64,000 nucleotides of DNA from Palsa-883 sp963826975 (lineage in GTDB: Bacteria; Pseudomonadota; Alphaproteobacteria; Acetobacterales; Acetobacteraceae): positions 186,001 to 250,000 of the forward strand of contig CAWGZJ010000011.1 of the NCBI GenBank assembly GCA_963826975.1. The letters run 5' to 3'. Position 1 is the first letter of the stretch, and every line of letters starts with the position of its first letter. Made by a program: the position numbers and the translations under genes. Shown piece after piece: positions 42,709 through 51,041 of this stretch. The notes under the pieces are model-generated. The model had not been told where the DNA came from and searched no databases. It was given only the letters and a program-made list of their open reading frames with translations.

Positions 42709-44388
42709 CTATTCAAATCCGGAAGCGTTCAAAGTGAGCAGATCACTCATGCCCGGTAGCGCGCGTCCGTGAGCCAAGGCCGCCTCTCCCACTGCTGCAC
42801 AGCCCTGCGTGGCCGCAAGGTCGAGTTCCGCAAGTCTGGCGTCGATCGCCGCGATCACTTGGCGCGCGAAAGGCCCGAGATGCAGATAAAACGCCATCAG
42901 AGTAACGATATAGCGCAAGGCCACCGGGTTCGACTTGGCGCATTTAACGAAAGTCTGCCAGAACGGCACGCGCGCCTCGGGCAGCCGTGTGATGATCTTG
43001 TGCACCATCTCGATCGACGCCACCTTGCGCCGTACGTCGCCCTCGGGCAGATCGCGCGGCCGACCCGATCGGTCGAGCATGCCGGAAAGCCGATCCAAAC
43101 GATCGGCGAACGCCGCCGGGTCGTAGACGCGCTCCAGAATGCGCCGATAGTCGTGCAGGATGTCGCTCAGCGGGCGCAGCGTGTCGAAATTCAGATGCGG
43201 GGTGCATTGGTCGCTGAGTTCCGGTGCCGCAACGTCGTGGTCGTGATGTAGCCGTCCGGCGGCAGCCAGCCGCCGCGTGAGTTGGGTGTTGGGCAAGGCA
43301 TAGAGCAGCCCAACCATGCAGACTGGAATTGCGGCCTCCTCGATGAAGTCCGCCATCGCGTCGGCCATCGAAACTTCCTCGCTGTCAAAGCCAACGATGA
43401 AGCCAGCGGTCACGAACATCCCCGCGCGATAGATCCTGTGCACGCTCTCGGCCAAATTGCGCCGGGTGTTTTGCTTCTTCTTGGTATGGACCAGGGTCTT
43501 CGGATCGGGACTTTCGATGCCGACGAAAATGGTAAAGAAATTCGCCTCCCGCATCAGTCGCAGCAGTTCGTCGTCGTCGGCCATATTGATCGAGGCCTCG
43601 GTCGAGAACTCGAACGGATAGTCGCGCGCCTTGAGCCAGGCCGCCAACTCCGGCAGCAACGTCTTGAGCGCCTTCTTGTTGCCGATCAGGTTATCGTCGA
43701 CGAAATCGACATGCCCACGATAGCCAAGCTGGTAAAGAGCTTCGAGTTCGGCAAGCATCTGCGGCGTCGTCTTGGCACGCGGCACGCGGCCGTAAAGTTC
43801 AATAATGTCACAGAATTCGCAGGTGAACGGGCAGCCGCGCGAATACTGCACGCCGACGTACAAGTAATGTTCGAACTTGAGCAGATCGAACCGCGGAACC
43901 GGCGTCTGCGTCACGTCGATGGTGAATTTCGGCGCGGTGAAGCACCCGGACCGCGCGCCGGCGTCCAAGGCGGCGACGAATTCGTCGATGATGCCTTCGA
44001 CCTCGCCCAGCACTCGGAAGTCCGCCGCGGCATAAACATGCGGGCTCGACGTTGGGTCCGGGCCGCCGACGACCACAGGTTTGCCGTGCGCGTGACAGAT
44101 CTCGATCAATTCCAGCGTATCGACCTGCTGCGCCAGCATACCGCCTGTCATGACGATGTCAGCCCAGCCCAGGTCCGCCTCCGTCAATTCCTCGGTGTTG
44201 CGGTTGACCAGCCGGATGTCCCAGTTTTGTGGCAACGTGGCGGCGAGCGTGATCAGACCAAGCGGCGCAGCCGGATAGCGGGCGCCGACCAGTTCACACG
44301 CCACCGAGAAATTCCAGAAGGTCGCCGCGCTGAAGCGCGGATAGATCATCAGAACACGACAAGGACTTGAAGAGTTGACAAGCGCCAT
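42709..44388 (-). CDS. B12-binding domain radical SAM protein (DUF4070 type)
   Basis: The 559-residue protein has an N-terminal cobalamin-binding Rossmann domain (~10-145; ARYPAAPLGLITLAATL, VVVGGPDPTSSP). It then has a radical SAM core with CPFTCEFCD (CX3CX2C cluster ligands, near 190), FVDDNLIGNKK and FVGIESPD, and a C-terminal helical DUF4070-like region. Such proteins catalyse methylation or other radical chemistry on unactivated carbons; hopanoid, bacteriochlorophyll and antibiotic methylases are relatives. The substrate cannot be fixed here. The ATG at 44388 (MALVNSSS) is preferred over one eight codons upstream. It stands alone. Confidence 0.87.
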   Translation of the reverse strand: MALVNSSSPCRVLMIYPRFSAATFWNFSVACELVGARYPAAPLGLITLAATLPQNWDIRLVNRNTEELTEADLGWADIVMTGGMLAQQVDTLELIEICHAHGKPVVVGGPDPTSSPHVYAAADFRVLGEVEGIIDEFVAALDAGARSGCFTAPKFTIDVTQTPVPRFDLLKFEHYLYVGVQYSRGCPFTCEFCDIIELYGRVPRAKTTPQMLAELEALYQLGYRGHVDFVDDNLIGNKKALKTLLPELAAWLKARDYPFEFSTEASINMADDDELLRLMREANFFTIFVGIESPDPKTLVHTKKKQNTRRNLAESVHRIYRAGMFVTAGFIVGFDSEEVSMADAMADFIEEAAIPVCMVGLLYALPNTQLTRRLAAAGRLHHDHDVAAPELSDQCTPHLNFDTLRPLSDILHDYRRILERVYDPAAFADRLDRLSGMLDRSGRPRDLPEGDVRRKVASIEMVHKIITRLPEARVPFWQTFVKCAKSNPVALRYIVTLMAFYLHLGPFARQVIAAIDARLAELDLAATQGCAAVGEAALAHGRALPGMSDLLTLNASGFE

Positions 44389-44716
44389 TGGGATCTCGGT
44401 GCTGGCCCGCATGTCTCAGACCGTCGCGGGATGATGGTGAAAGGAATTATTGTAGGGCACGATCGCCCAAGGTCCCATTCGGGCCTTTGAACGCGACCGC
44501 CGATATCGGGATGCATTGGTGAGGCACGAGCGGCCCCAAGCGGGACCCTGGGGTAGCATCGGAATGCGGCGTGGACCTGGCTGGCACCCGTCTGAGTGTG
44601 AGCAATCCAGACTGATCCTCCCACCTAATGTGTAACACAAGGCACGCCTCTTCAACCTGCATTCCGTGGACACCTGCCGCGTGACTGATCCACAACCTGG
44701 AAATCGTTGCACGCGG
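44389..44716. other. Intergenic region
   Basis: This 328-base region holds no recognisable gene. A symmetrical TGTGTAACACA sequence (44629-44639) could be an operator, but nothing identifies its binding protein. Confidence 0.4.
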
Positions 44717-46042
44717 TCAACGCCGGTGGCGCGGCGCGGTGTCGCCTACCGCCTTGGGTGGAGCGCCGGCGGGCAGGCCGCGGCCTCGGGCAACCGCCTT
44801 GTCGCCGAACCGGGCGCGCAAGGTGTCGATAGCCGTCTGCGCCGCGGCCAGGCGTGGCGTGTCGGGATCGGCCAGGTCGCCGCGGTCGGCCTCGACGCGC
44901 GGCACCAGGGCGCTGGCACCGATGCCTATCAGGCGAAAGGCGGCGCCGGTAGCCTCGCGCGCCAGCAGGGTGCGGGCGGCGACGAACAGGCGGTCAGGCA
45001 GTATGGTGGGGGTGGCCAACCGCTGCGCGCGTGTGCGCAGGGCGAAGTCGGCGGTCTTCAGCTTCAGCACGACGCCGGCGGCGGCGAAGTCGGCCTCGCG
45101 CAGCCGGCGGCCGAGCTTTTCCGACAGCCGCCAAAGATGGCGTTCAAGGTCGTCGATCCGCGTCAGGTCGTGATCGAAGGTCGTCTCCGCGCTGATCGAC
45201 TTGGTTTCCCGCATCGGGTCCACGGCGCGCACATCCTCGCCGCGCGCGCGCCGCGTCAGGGCCGGGCCGTCATCGCCGAGGCGGCGTAGCGCGTCGCGGT
45301 CCGACAGCGCCTGCAGGTGGCCGAGCCGTGTGATGCCTTGGCCTTCCAGCTTGCGGGCCAAGGCGGGACCAATGCCCGGCAGCAGGCGGACGGACTCAGG
45401 CGCGAGCAACCGGGCTGCCTCGGCGGCGCCGATGACGGCAAAGCCGCGCGGCTTGTTTCGCTCGACCGCGATCTTGGCCAGCAGCCGGTTGGGCGCCAGG
45501 CCGATGGAGACGGTAACGCCGACGCTGCGCTCGACCTCAAGCGCGAAGCGGGCGAGTACGGCGGCGGGCGGCGCGCCGTGCAGCGCCTGGGTGCCAGCGA
45601 GATCGAGCACCGCCTCATCGATCGACAGTGGCTGGACCATCGGCGTCAGGCGTTCCATCAGCGCGCGGATCTGGCGCGAGGCGGCGACGTATTTGGTGAA
45701 GTCCGGACGGATGACAATGGCGTCCGGGCAGGCTTTCAGCGCCTTGAACATCGGCATGGCGCTGCGCACGCCGGACAGGCGCGCGACGTAGCAGGCGGTG
45801 CTGACCACGCCGCGGGTGCCACCACCAACGATCACGGGTTTAGTCGCCAACTCCGGGCGGTCGCGCTTCTCCACGCTGGCGTAGAACGCGTCGCAGTCGA
45901 TATGGGCGATGGTAAGATCGAGCAACTCCGGATGGCAGACGATCCGCCCGCCACCACACCGCTCGCATCTGGCCACTGACAACTGAAAACTGAAAACTGA
46001 TCCGCAGTCGCGGCAGAGCGCCGGGGTCACGCCGCCGGTCAT
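44717..46042 (-). CDS. dinB: DNA polymerase IV (DinB) with N-terminal zinc ribbon
   Basis: The 441-residue Y-family polymerase has the catalytic IDCDAFYASVE (~51-61) and SIDEAVLDL (~150), the two helix-hairpin-helix turns (LLPGIGPALARKLEGQGI) and a little-finger domain. Before the polymerase lies a zinc ribbon, CRDC and CERC, known from many alphaproteobacterial DinB proteins. Between the two Cys pairs the sequence VFSFQLSV is encoded by repeated TTTTCAG units, which looks like an in-frame repeat insertion. It makes translesion synthesis products in the cytoplasm. The start at 46042 is chosen as the nearest ATG before the zinc ribbon; a start at 46108 is also possible. Confidence 0.9.
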   Translation of the reverse strand: MTGGVTPALCRDCGSVFSFQLSVARCERCGGGRIVCHPELLDLTIAHIDCDAFYASVEKRDRPELATKPVIVGGGTRGVVSTACYVARLSGVRSAMPMFKALKACPDAIVIRPDFTKYVAASRQIRALMERLTPMVQPLSIDEAVLDLAGTQALHGAPPAAVLARFALEVERSVGVTVSIGLAPNRLLAKIAVERNKPRGFAVIGAAEAARLLAPESVRLLPGIGPALARKLEGQGITRLGHLQALSDRDALRRLGDDGPALTRRARGEDVRAVDPMRETKSISAETTFDHDLTRIDDLERHLWRLSEKLGRRLREADFAAAGVVLKLKTADFALRTRAQRLATPTILPDRLFVAARTLLAREATGAAFRLIGIGASALVPRVEADRGDLADPDTPRLAAAQTAIDTLRARFGDKAVARGRGLPAGAPPKAVGDTAPRHRR

Positions 46043-46231
46043 GTCGGATGGTGAACCCTGCCCGAGTAATCGAGGCAACACCGCCACCGCTGCTCCATTC
46101 ACCGCCATTGTCGCCGAAGCCTTGGCACCCAACTCCGGGGACAGCGCGCATCTGGATAGCATAGCACGGTATCTCCAACTGCCGCGCGCGGCCTCTTTGG
46201 CTGGCCGCGGGTCACATAGGTGCCCCTCCGT

Positions 46232-46340
46232 CATGCCGGCGAAGGCCGGTATCCACGACTTTCTTGGTTGTGACGAAGACAAGTCATGGATACCGGCCGG
46301 AGCCTGTCCTCGGGCACTTGACCCGGGGGCCGGCATGACG
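46232..46340. repeat. GCCGGC-type inverted-repeat element, long form
   Basis: The element starts TCATGCCGGCGAAGGCCGGTATCCACGACTTTC and ends GGGGGCCGGCATGACGGGGGC. Compared with the copy at 26.1 kb it carries an extra GGAGCCTGTCCTCGGGCACTTGACCC block in the right arm, shared with the partial copy at 1.3 kb. It lies between the GH15 gene and the dinB start. Confidence 0.82.
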
Positions 46341-46392
46341 GGGGCACTGAGGAAGAGTCGATCATTCGGGCGGTTAGTATAAAAAGTCAGTA

Positions 46393-48237
46393 TCACTGCC
46401 CAGAGCCATCATTATTTGCAGTATCGCCTGGCTGCGCCGCGTCGCTGCCAGTCGAATATTGATCGGCGGGGCCGCCGGCGCGCATGAAATTGTGCGCGGT
46501 ATTGATGAGGGAAAGATGCGAGAACGCCTGTGGAAAGTTGCCGAGCTGGCGCTTGCCCACCGCGTCGTATTCTTCCGATAGCAAACCTACATCGTTGCGC
46601 AACGAAAGCAGCCGATTGAACAACGTGCGCGCCTTGTCGTACTCACCCTGCAAAATATAATTGTCCACGAGCCAAAAGCTGCATGCCAGGAATGCGCCTT
46701 CGCCGGCCGGCAGGCCGTCGGTTCCCGTGCCGGTATCATACCGAAGCACCAGGCCGTTGCGCAAGAGATTGCGCTCGATTGCCGCAACCGTACCCCGCAC
46801 GCGCGGATCGGACGGCGGCAGAAAGCCCACGAGGGGGATCATCAGCAAACTGGCATCGAGCGCCCTTGCACCATAGAACTGGACAAAGCTGTTCTGTTCC
46901 GCATCGAACCCGCGTTCGCAGACCTGCCGGTGGATCATGTCGCGAATGGCGCGCCAGCGGTCCAGCGGTGCCTCCAGCTCGAACTCAACAGCCGAACGCA
47001 CCGCCCGGTCGAAGGCAAGCCAGGCCATGATCTTCGAGTGGGTGAAGTGCTTGCGCCCGCCACGGACCTCCCAGATCCCTTCATCCGGCTGATCCCAGAT
47101 CGTTTCAAGATGCGCGATCAGCGCCAATTCCACATCCCAGCTTGCATCATCGCGCGCGAGGCCGGCCTTCCGGGCAACATACAGGGCGGCCACGGTTTCG
47201 CCGTACACGTCGAGCTGGACCTGCCCGGCCGCGGCGTTGCCGATGCGGACCGGGGTCGAGCCTTCATAACCGGGCAGCCAGGGCACCTCAAATTCCGTCA
47301 GTCGACGCTCGCCGGCCACGCCGTACATGATCTGCAAGTCGTCTGGATCGCCTGCGACCGCGCGCACCAGCCATTCCCGCCAGGCCTTTGCCTCATCGAG
47401 GAAACCCTCCCCGACCAGCGCGTACAGCACAAGCGTCGCGTCGCGAAGCCAGCAGAACCGGTAGTCCCAATTGCGCGGTCCGCCGAGTTTTTCCGGCAGG
47501 GACGTCGTGCTCGCAGCGACAATCCCGCCGGTCTCGTGATGCGCCAGCGCCTTCAGGGTCAGCACCGACCGCAGCACGGCGTCAGACCATTCTCCCGCCG
47601 GCTTGAATGGCGCGGTCCAGTCCGACCAGAAGGCCTCGACCTGCGCCAAAGCGTCCACCGCCTTCAGCGGCGCCGGCGCCGGGCGAAACGATGGGGTCCA
47701 ACTCAGGACGAAACCAATTTCCTGGCCGGCCTCGATGGCGAACTCTCCGACCGTCCGCATGTGCTCGCCTTGCAGGTCGACAGGCGTATCCAGCAGCAAC
47801 CGGTCCGGACCGGCAGTAAATTGCAGCCGCCCATCCTGCTGGCGCGAAACCCAGGGCACGATAAACCCGTAGTCGAAGCGCACGACCAGCTCGGTGTGCA
47901 TCACGACCGTTCCGCGAAGTCCTTTGACCACGCGCACGACGTCCGATACCCCGTCACGCCGTGCCATGAAGTCGATGACACAGACGGTGCCATCCTGCGT
48001 CTCGAATGTGGTTTCCAGGATCAGCGTGTTGCCGCGATACTGCCGCGTCGCACGCGCATCGGCGTCACTCGGCGCGATCACCCAGCGTCCATGGCTGGTA
48101 TCGCCAAGTAGCGCCGCGAAGCAGGCGGCGCTGTCAAACCGCGGCAGTCCCAGCCAGTCGATCGACCCATCGCGCCCGATCAGCGCTGTGGTCTCGCAAT
48201 TTCCAATGATGGCATAGTCTTCGATACGGCCCGGCAT
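46393..48237 (-). CDS. Glycoside hydrolase family 15 protein (glucoamylase/trehalase-like)
   Basis: The 614-residue protein matches the bacterial/archaeal GH15 group. The N-terminal beta domain begins IEDYAIIGNCETTALIGRDGSIDWLGLPRFDS, and the (alpha/alpha)6 catalytic barrel shows GGPRNWDYRFCWLRDATLVLYAL and EFEVPWLPGYEGSTPVRIGNAA. The catalytic acids are expected in the GIWEVRGG and EYD regions. It lacks a signal peptide and so is probably cytoplasmic, where relatives cleave trehalose or maltodextrins. No trehalose-synthesis gene is adjacent. The C-terminal ~25 residues (after FMRAGGP) are non-conserved. Confidence 0.9.
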   Translation of the reverse strand: MPGRIEDYAIIGNCETTALIGRDGSIDWLGLPRFDSAACFAALLGDTSHGRWVIAPSDADARATRQYRGNTLILETTFETQDGTVCVIDFMARRDGVSDVVRVVKGLRGTVVMHTELVVRFDYGFIVPWVSRQQDGRLQFTAGPDRLLLDTPVDLQGEHMRTVGEFAIEAGQEIGFVLSWTPSFRPAPAPLKAVDALAQVEAFWSDWTAPFKPAGEWSDAVLRSVLTLKALAHHETGGIVAASTTSLPEKLGGPRNWDYRFCWLRDATLVLYALVGEGFLDEAKAWREWLVRAVAGDPDDLQIMYGVAGERRLTEFEVPWLPGYEGSTPVRIGNAAAGQVQLDVYGETVAALYVARKAGLARDDASWDVELALIAHLETIWDQPDEGIWEVRGGRKHFTHSKIMAWLAFDRAVRSAVEFELEAPLDRWRAIRDMIHRQVCERGFDAEQNSFVQFYGARALDASLLMIPLVGFLPPSDPRVRGTVAAIERNLLRNGLVLRYDTGTGTDGLPAGEGAFLACSFWLVDNYILQGEYDKARTLFNRLLSLRNDVGLLSEEYDAVGKRQLGNFPQAFSHLSLINTAHNFMRAGGPADQYSTGSDAAQPGDTANNDGSGQ

Positions 48238-48464
48238 TCAACGCCTCATTCAATGATTGGTTAGCGAGCGGCGGCGCAGCCGCGGCCGAAGGTCGAGCAT
48301 GCTCATCCCCCCGGTCGCGAAACCTGGATGCGGCTGCATGCCGCGGTCGGCAAGAGCGTGGTGCCGGTCAGACCATCCGGATAGAGCATGGACCATTTGG
48401 GCGGAATGCAAGCGCGCCTGAATCATGCGTTCAAACAATGGTCTAGCGATCACGCAGCCGCGCG

Positions 48465-48890
48465 CTACGCGGCGCCGTGAACCATCGCCGGCATCCAGTT
48501 GGCCGCGCGCCGGTCCATCCGCGCCGCGGTCGTCTCCCCGCCATAGTCCGGCGCCGCGGGTGCGCCGGTGAACGCCGCCCGGCCCGCCAGGCAGTTCACA
48601 TTGACCACGGCCCGCAGCCCCGACCGCGTCGCGCAAACGGCCGCGACATACACCCCGCAGCGGCGGCAGATCATGTAGTCCGCGGTGCCCGAGCCGAACC
48701 GGTAGCGCTCCACCAGCGACCAGTCGGCCGCCCGCAACTCGAACATCCCATCGCGATCGGATACCGTCCGAGTGCCGTGGGCACGACAAAATCCGCAGGC
48801 GCAGGACCGCAACAGCGCCTGATCCGGCGCCACCGACAGACGCAACGAAACCGTAACATTGCCGCAATGACATCCACCCTGATGTTCCAT
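48465..48890 (-). CDS. GFA family protein (glutathione-dependent formaldehyde-activating-like)
   Basis: The 141-residue protein has the zinc-binding pattern of the GFA fold: GGCHCGNV at the N-terminus, CACGFCRAHG (~30-40), and CRRCGVY (~78). Members include S-hydroxymethyl-glutathione synthase, but most are of unknown role and may bind glutathione adducts. The ATG at 48890 directly before HQGGCHCG is preferred. The 225 bases between it and the GH15 gene hold nothing I recognise. Confidence 0.85.
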   Translation of the reverse strand: MEHQGGCHCGNVTVSLRLSVAPDQALLRSCACGFCRAHGTRTVSDRDGMFELRAADWSLVERYRFGSGTADYMICRRCGVYVAAVCATRSGLRAVVNVNCLAGRAAFTGAPAAPDYGGETTAARMDRRAANWMPAMVHGAA

Positions 48891-48970
48891 CCCCCGCCGC
48901 TCCACCGGTCACCGAGCGCGATCGGCGCGCCCGATCGCACCCTATCACGCCAGCGAGGCCAGTGGCGATA

Positions 48971-49126
48971 TCAGTAGCGAGCATCGGCCGTCATCTCACG
49001 CAGTGCGGCAACGCTCAACAGTTCGATGCAACCCGGCCGAATGGCGATCGCCCCCGCGCGGCGCAAGTGCGTCATCATGCGACACACCGTCTCAACAGTC
49101 AGTCGCAGATGGTCCGCGATGTCGCC
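48971..49126 (-). pseudogene. 3' remnant of a Crp/Fnr family regulator gene
   Basis: Read on the minus strand, this segment encodes GDIADHLRLTVETVCRMMTHLRR, then AIRPGCIELLSVAALREM and a stop. That is the DNA-recognition helix and C-terminus of Crp/Fnr proteins (DIADHLGLT.ETV.R...LR..G.I). The cyclic-nucleotide-binding domain (~170 residues) is absent. Upstream of the break lie short GCCCGG-type repeats (49128-49240) and then the SulP gene on the other strand. It is a fragment left by a rearrangement. Confidence 0.75.
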
Positions 49127-49240
49127 CCCCTCGTCATGTCCAGCCCCCACGTCATGCCCGGCCCCCACGTCACGCCCGGGCTTGTCCCCAACACCCCGCG
49201 CGGCACAATGTCGAAACGGATGCCCGGGACCAGCCCAGGC

Positions 49241-51022
49241 ATGACCAGGGGGGCGACGGTATTGGCACAACGCCACTTCAACCTGACGCTCTTCGCGGGC
49301 CTTCGGCCCATCACACCCGGCAGCGTCGCACGCAACGCGCTGGCGGGCGTTGTCCTCGCGTCGATGAACATCCCGCAGGTGCTCGGCTACGCCCGCATCG
49401 CCGGGATGCCCGTCGTCACCGGCCTCTATACCGTACTGCTGCCGCTCGTCGCATTCGCGGTCTTCGGGTCGTCCCGCCACCTGGTCGTGGCGGCCGACTC
49501 CGCCACCGCAGCCATCCTGTTCAGCTCGCTGTCCCCCATGGCGGCGCCCGGCAGCGCGAAGTACGTCGCGCTGGTCGGCATGGTCGCGCTGCTCACCGCC
49601 GGGCTGCTGCTGCTGGCGCGCATCTTCAAGCTGGGGTTCCTGGCCGACTTCCTGTCGCGCACCGTGCTGGTCGGGTTTCTCGCCGGTGTCGGCTGCCAGG
49701 TCGGCATCGCGATGCTGCCGGACATGTTCGGCGTCACGGTCGCCGCGCACCGCACGCTCGGTCAGGCGTGGGAGCTCTTGCAGGGCCTGGAACGCACCAG
49801 CCTCCCCACGCTGGCACTGGCCGTGCTGGTGGCCGGCAGCATTCTCCTCGGCAAGCGCGTCGCACTGCCGCTGCCGCTGGTCGCGGTCGCCGGCACCATC
49901 GCCGCGAGCGCCGCGTTCCACTTCGCCGAAGCCGGCATCGCGGTTATCGGCCCCGTCCCCGGCGGCCTGCCGTCGATCGGCTTGCCCCCCATCGGCCTGG
50001 CCCCCATCGGTCAGCCTGGCATCACCTGGCCCGGCGTCACCTGGCCCGGCGTCACCTGGCCCGGCGTCACCTGGAACGACACCCTGACGCTGCTGCCCGT
50101 CGCCGCATCCTGCTTCGTCATGATCATCACGCAGAGCGCCGCCACCTCGCGCGTCTTCGCCGAGCGGTATCACGAGCGCGTCGACGCCAACGCCGATATC
50201 CTCGGCCTGTCCGCCGCCAACGCCGCCGCCGCGGTCAGCGGTACGTTCGTGGTCAACGGCAGCCCCACGCAGACCGCCATGGCCGATCGCGCCGGCGCCC
50301 GCAGCCAGATTGCACAACTGGTCTTTGCCGGCGTCGTGCTGCTGGTGCTGCTGGCGCTGACCGGCCCGCTGCGGTTCCTGCCGCGCTGCGTGCTGGCCGC
50401 CATCGTGTTCACCATCGCGGTCGGCATGATCGACGTGGCCCGGCTGCTCGACATCCGCCGCGAAAGCCCCGGCGAGTTCTATCTCGCGGTCACCACCGCG
50501 GCGGCGGTCGTCGCGATCGGCGTCGAGCAGGGCATCCTGCTGGCCATCGCCCTGTCGCTGTTCAGGCATGTGCGCCACAGCTATCGCCCGCACACGATGA
50601 TGCTCGTGCCGGACGCAGCCGGCAGGTGGGTGCCGGTGCCGGTCGTGCCAGGCCAGCAGACCGAACCGGGGCTGATCGTCTACCGATTCGGCGCGGACCT
50701 GTTCTACGCCAACCACACGCGCTTCGCCGACGACGTGCGCGCCCTGGTCGACCACGCGCCGACCCCGGTTCGCTGGTTCATCGTCGATGCGGGCGCGATT
50801 ACCGATATCGACTACTCCGCCGCGCACTCCTTGCGCGATCTCCTGGATGATCCGGCGCGCCAGCAGGTCCGCATCGTCATCGGGCGCGTCAGTCCGTACC
50901 TGCGCTCGGACATGGACCGGCACGGCATCACGGCGGCGGTCGGCGAGGCGTGGATTTTCCCGACCCTGCATGAAGCCGTCGCCGCGGTGCGCGGCGGCGC
51001 GGTCGCGACTGACGAACCGTAA
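49241..51022 (+). CDS. SulP family anion transporter with STAS domain
   Basis: The 593-residue protein has about ten to twelve transmembrane helices with the SulP landmarks (GVVLASMNIPQVLGYARIAGMPVVTGLYTVLLPLVAFAVFGSSRHLVV; NGSPTQTAMADRAGARSQ). It ends with a STAS domain (~470-590; VDAGAITDIDYSAAHSLRDLL). It could carry sulfate, bicarbonate or dicarboxylates. Residues ~260-275 contain PGVTW three times, from a 15-base in-frame tandem repeat. The start is uncertain: 49241 is chosen because sequence further upstream consists of repeats and the antisense Crp/Fnr remnant, and no ribosome-binding site is convincing. Confidence 0.88.
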   Translation: MTRGATVLAQRHFNLTLFAGLRPITPGSVARNALAGVVLASMNIPQVLGYARIAGMPVVTGLYTVLLPLVAFAVFGSSRHLVVAADSATAAILFSSLSPMAAPGSAKYVALVGMVALLTAGLLLLARIFKLGFLADFLSRTVLVGFLAGVGCQVGIAMLPDMFGVTVAAHRTLGQAWELLQGLERTSLPTLALAVLVAGSILLGKRVALPLPLVAVAGTIAASAAFHFAEAGIAVIGPVPGGLPSIGLPPIGLAPIGQPGITWPGVTWPGVTWPGVTWNDTLTLLPVAASCFVMIITQSAATSRVFAERYHERVDANADILGLSAANAAAAVSGTFVVNGSPTQTAMADRAGARSQIAQLVFAGVVLLVLLALTGPLRFLPRCVLAAIVFTIAVGMIDVARLLDIRRESPGEFYLAVTTAAAVVAIGVEQGILLAIALSLFRHVRHSYRPHTMMLVPDAAGRWVPVPVVPGQQTEPGLIVYRFGADLFYANHTRFADDVRALVDHAPTPVRWFIVDAGAITDIDYSAAHSLRDLLDDPARQQVRIVIGRVSPYLRSDMDRHGITAAVGEAWIFPTLHEAVAAVRGGAVATDEP

Positions 51023-51041
51023 CGCCAGGCACGCCCCGCGT

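Noticed and set aside
48971..50971. 666-codon minus-strand open frame opposite the SulP gene
   Set aside because: Only the last ~50 codons have meaning (Crp/Fnr remnant). The rest is antisense to transmembrane helices of the transporter.
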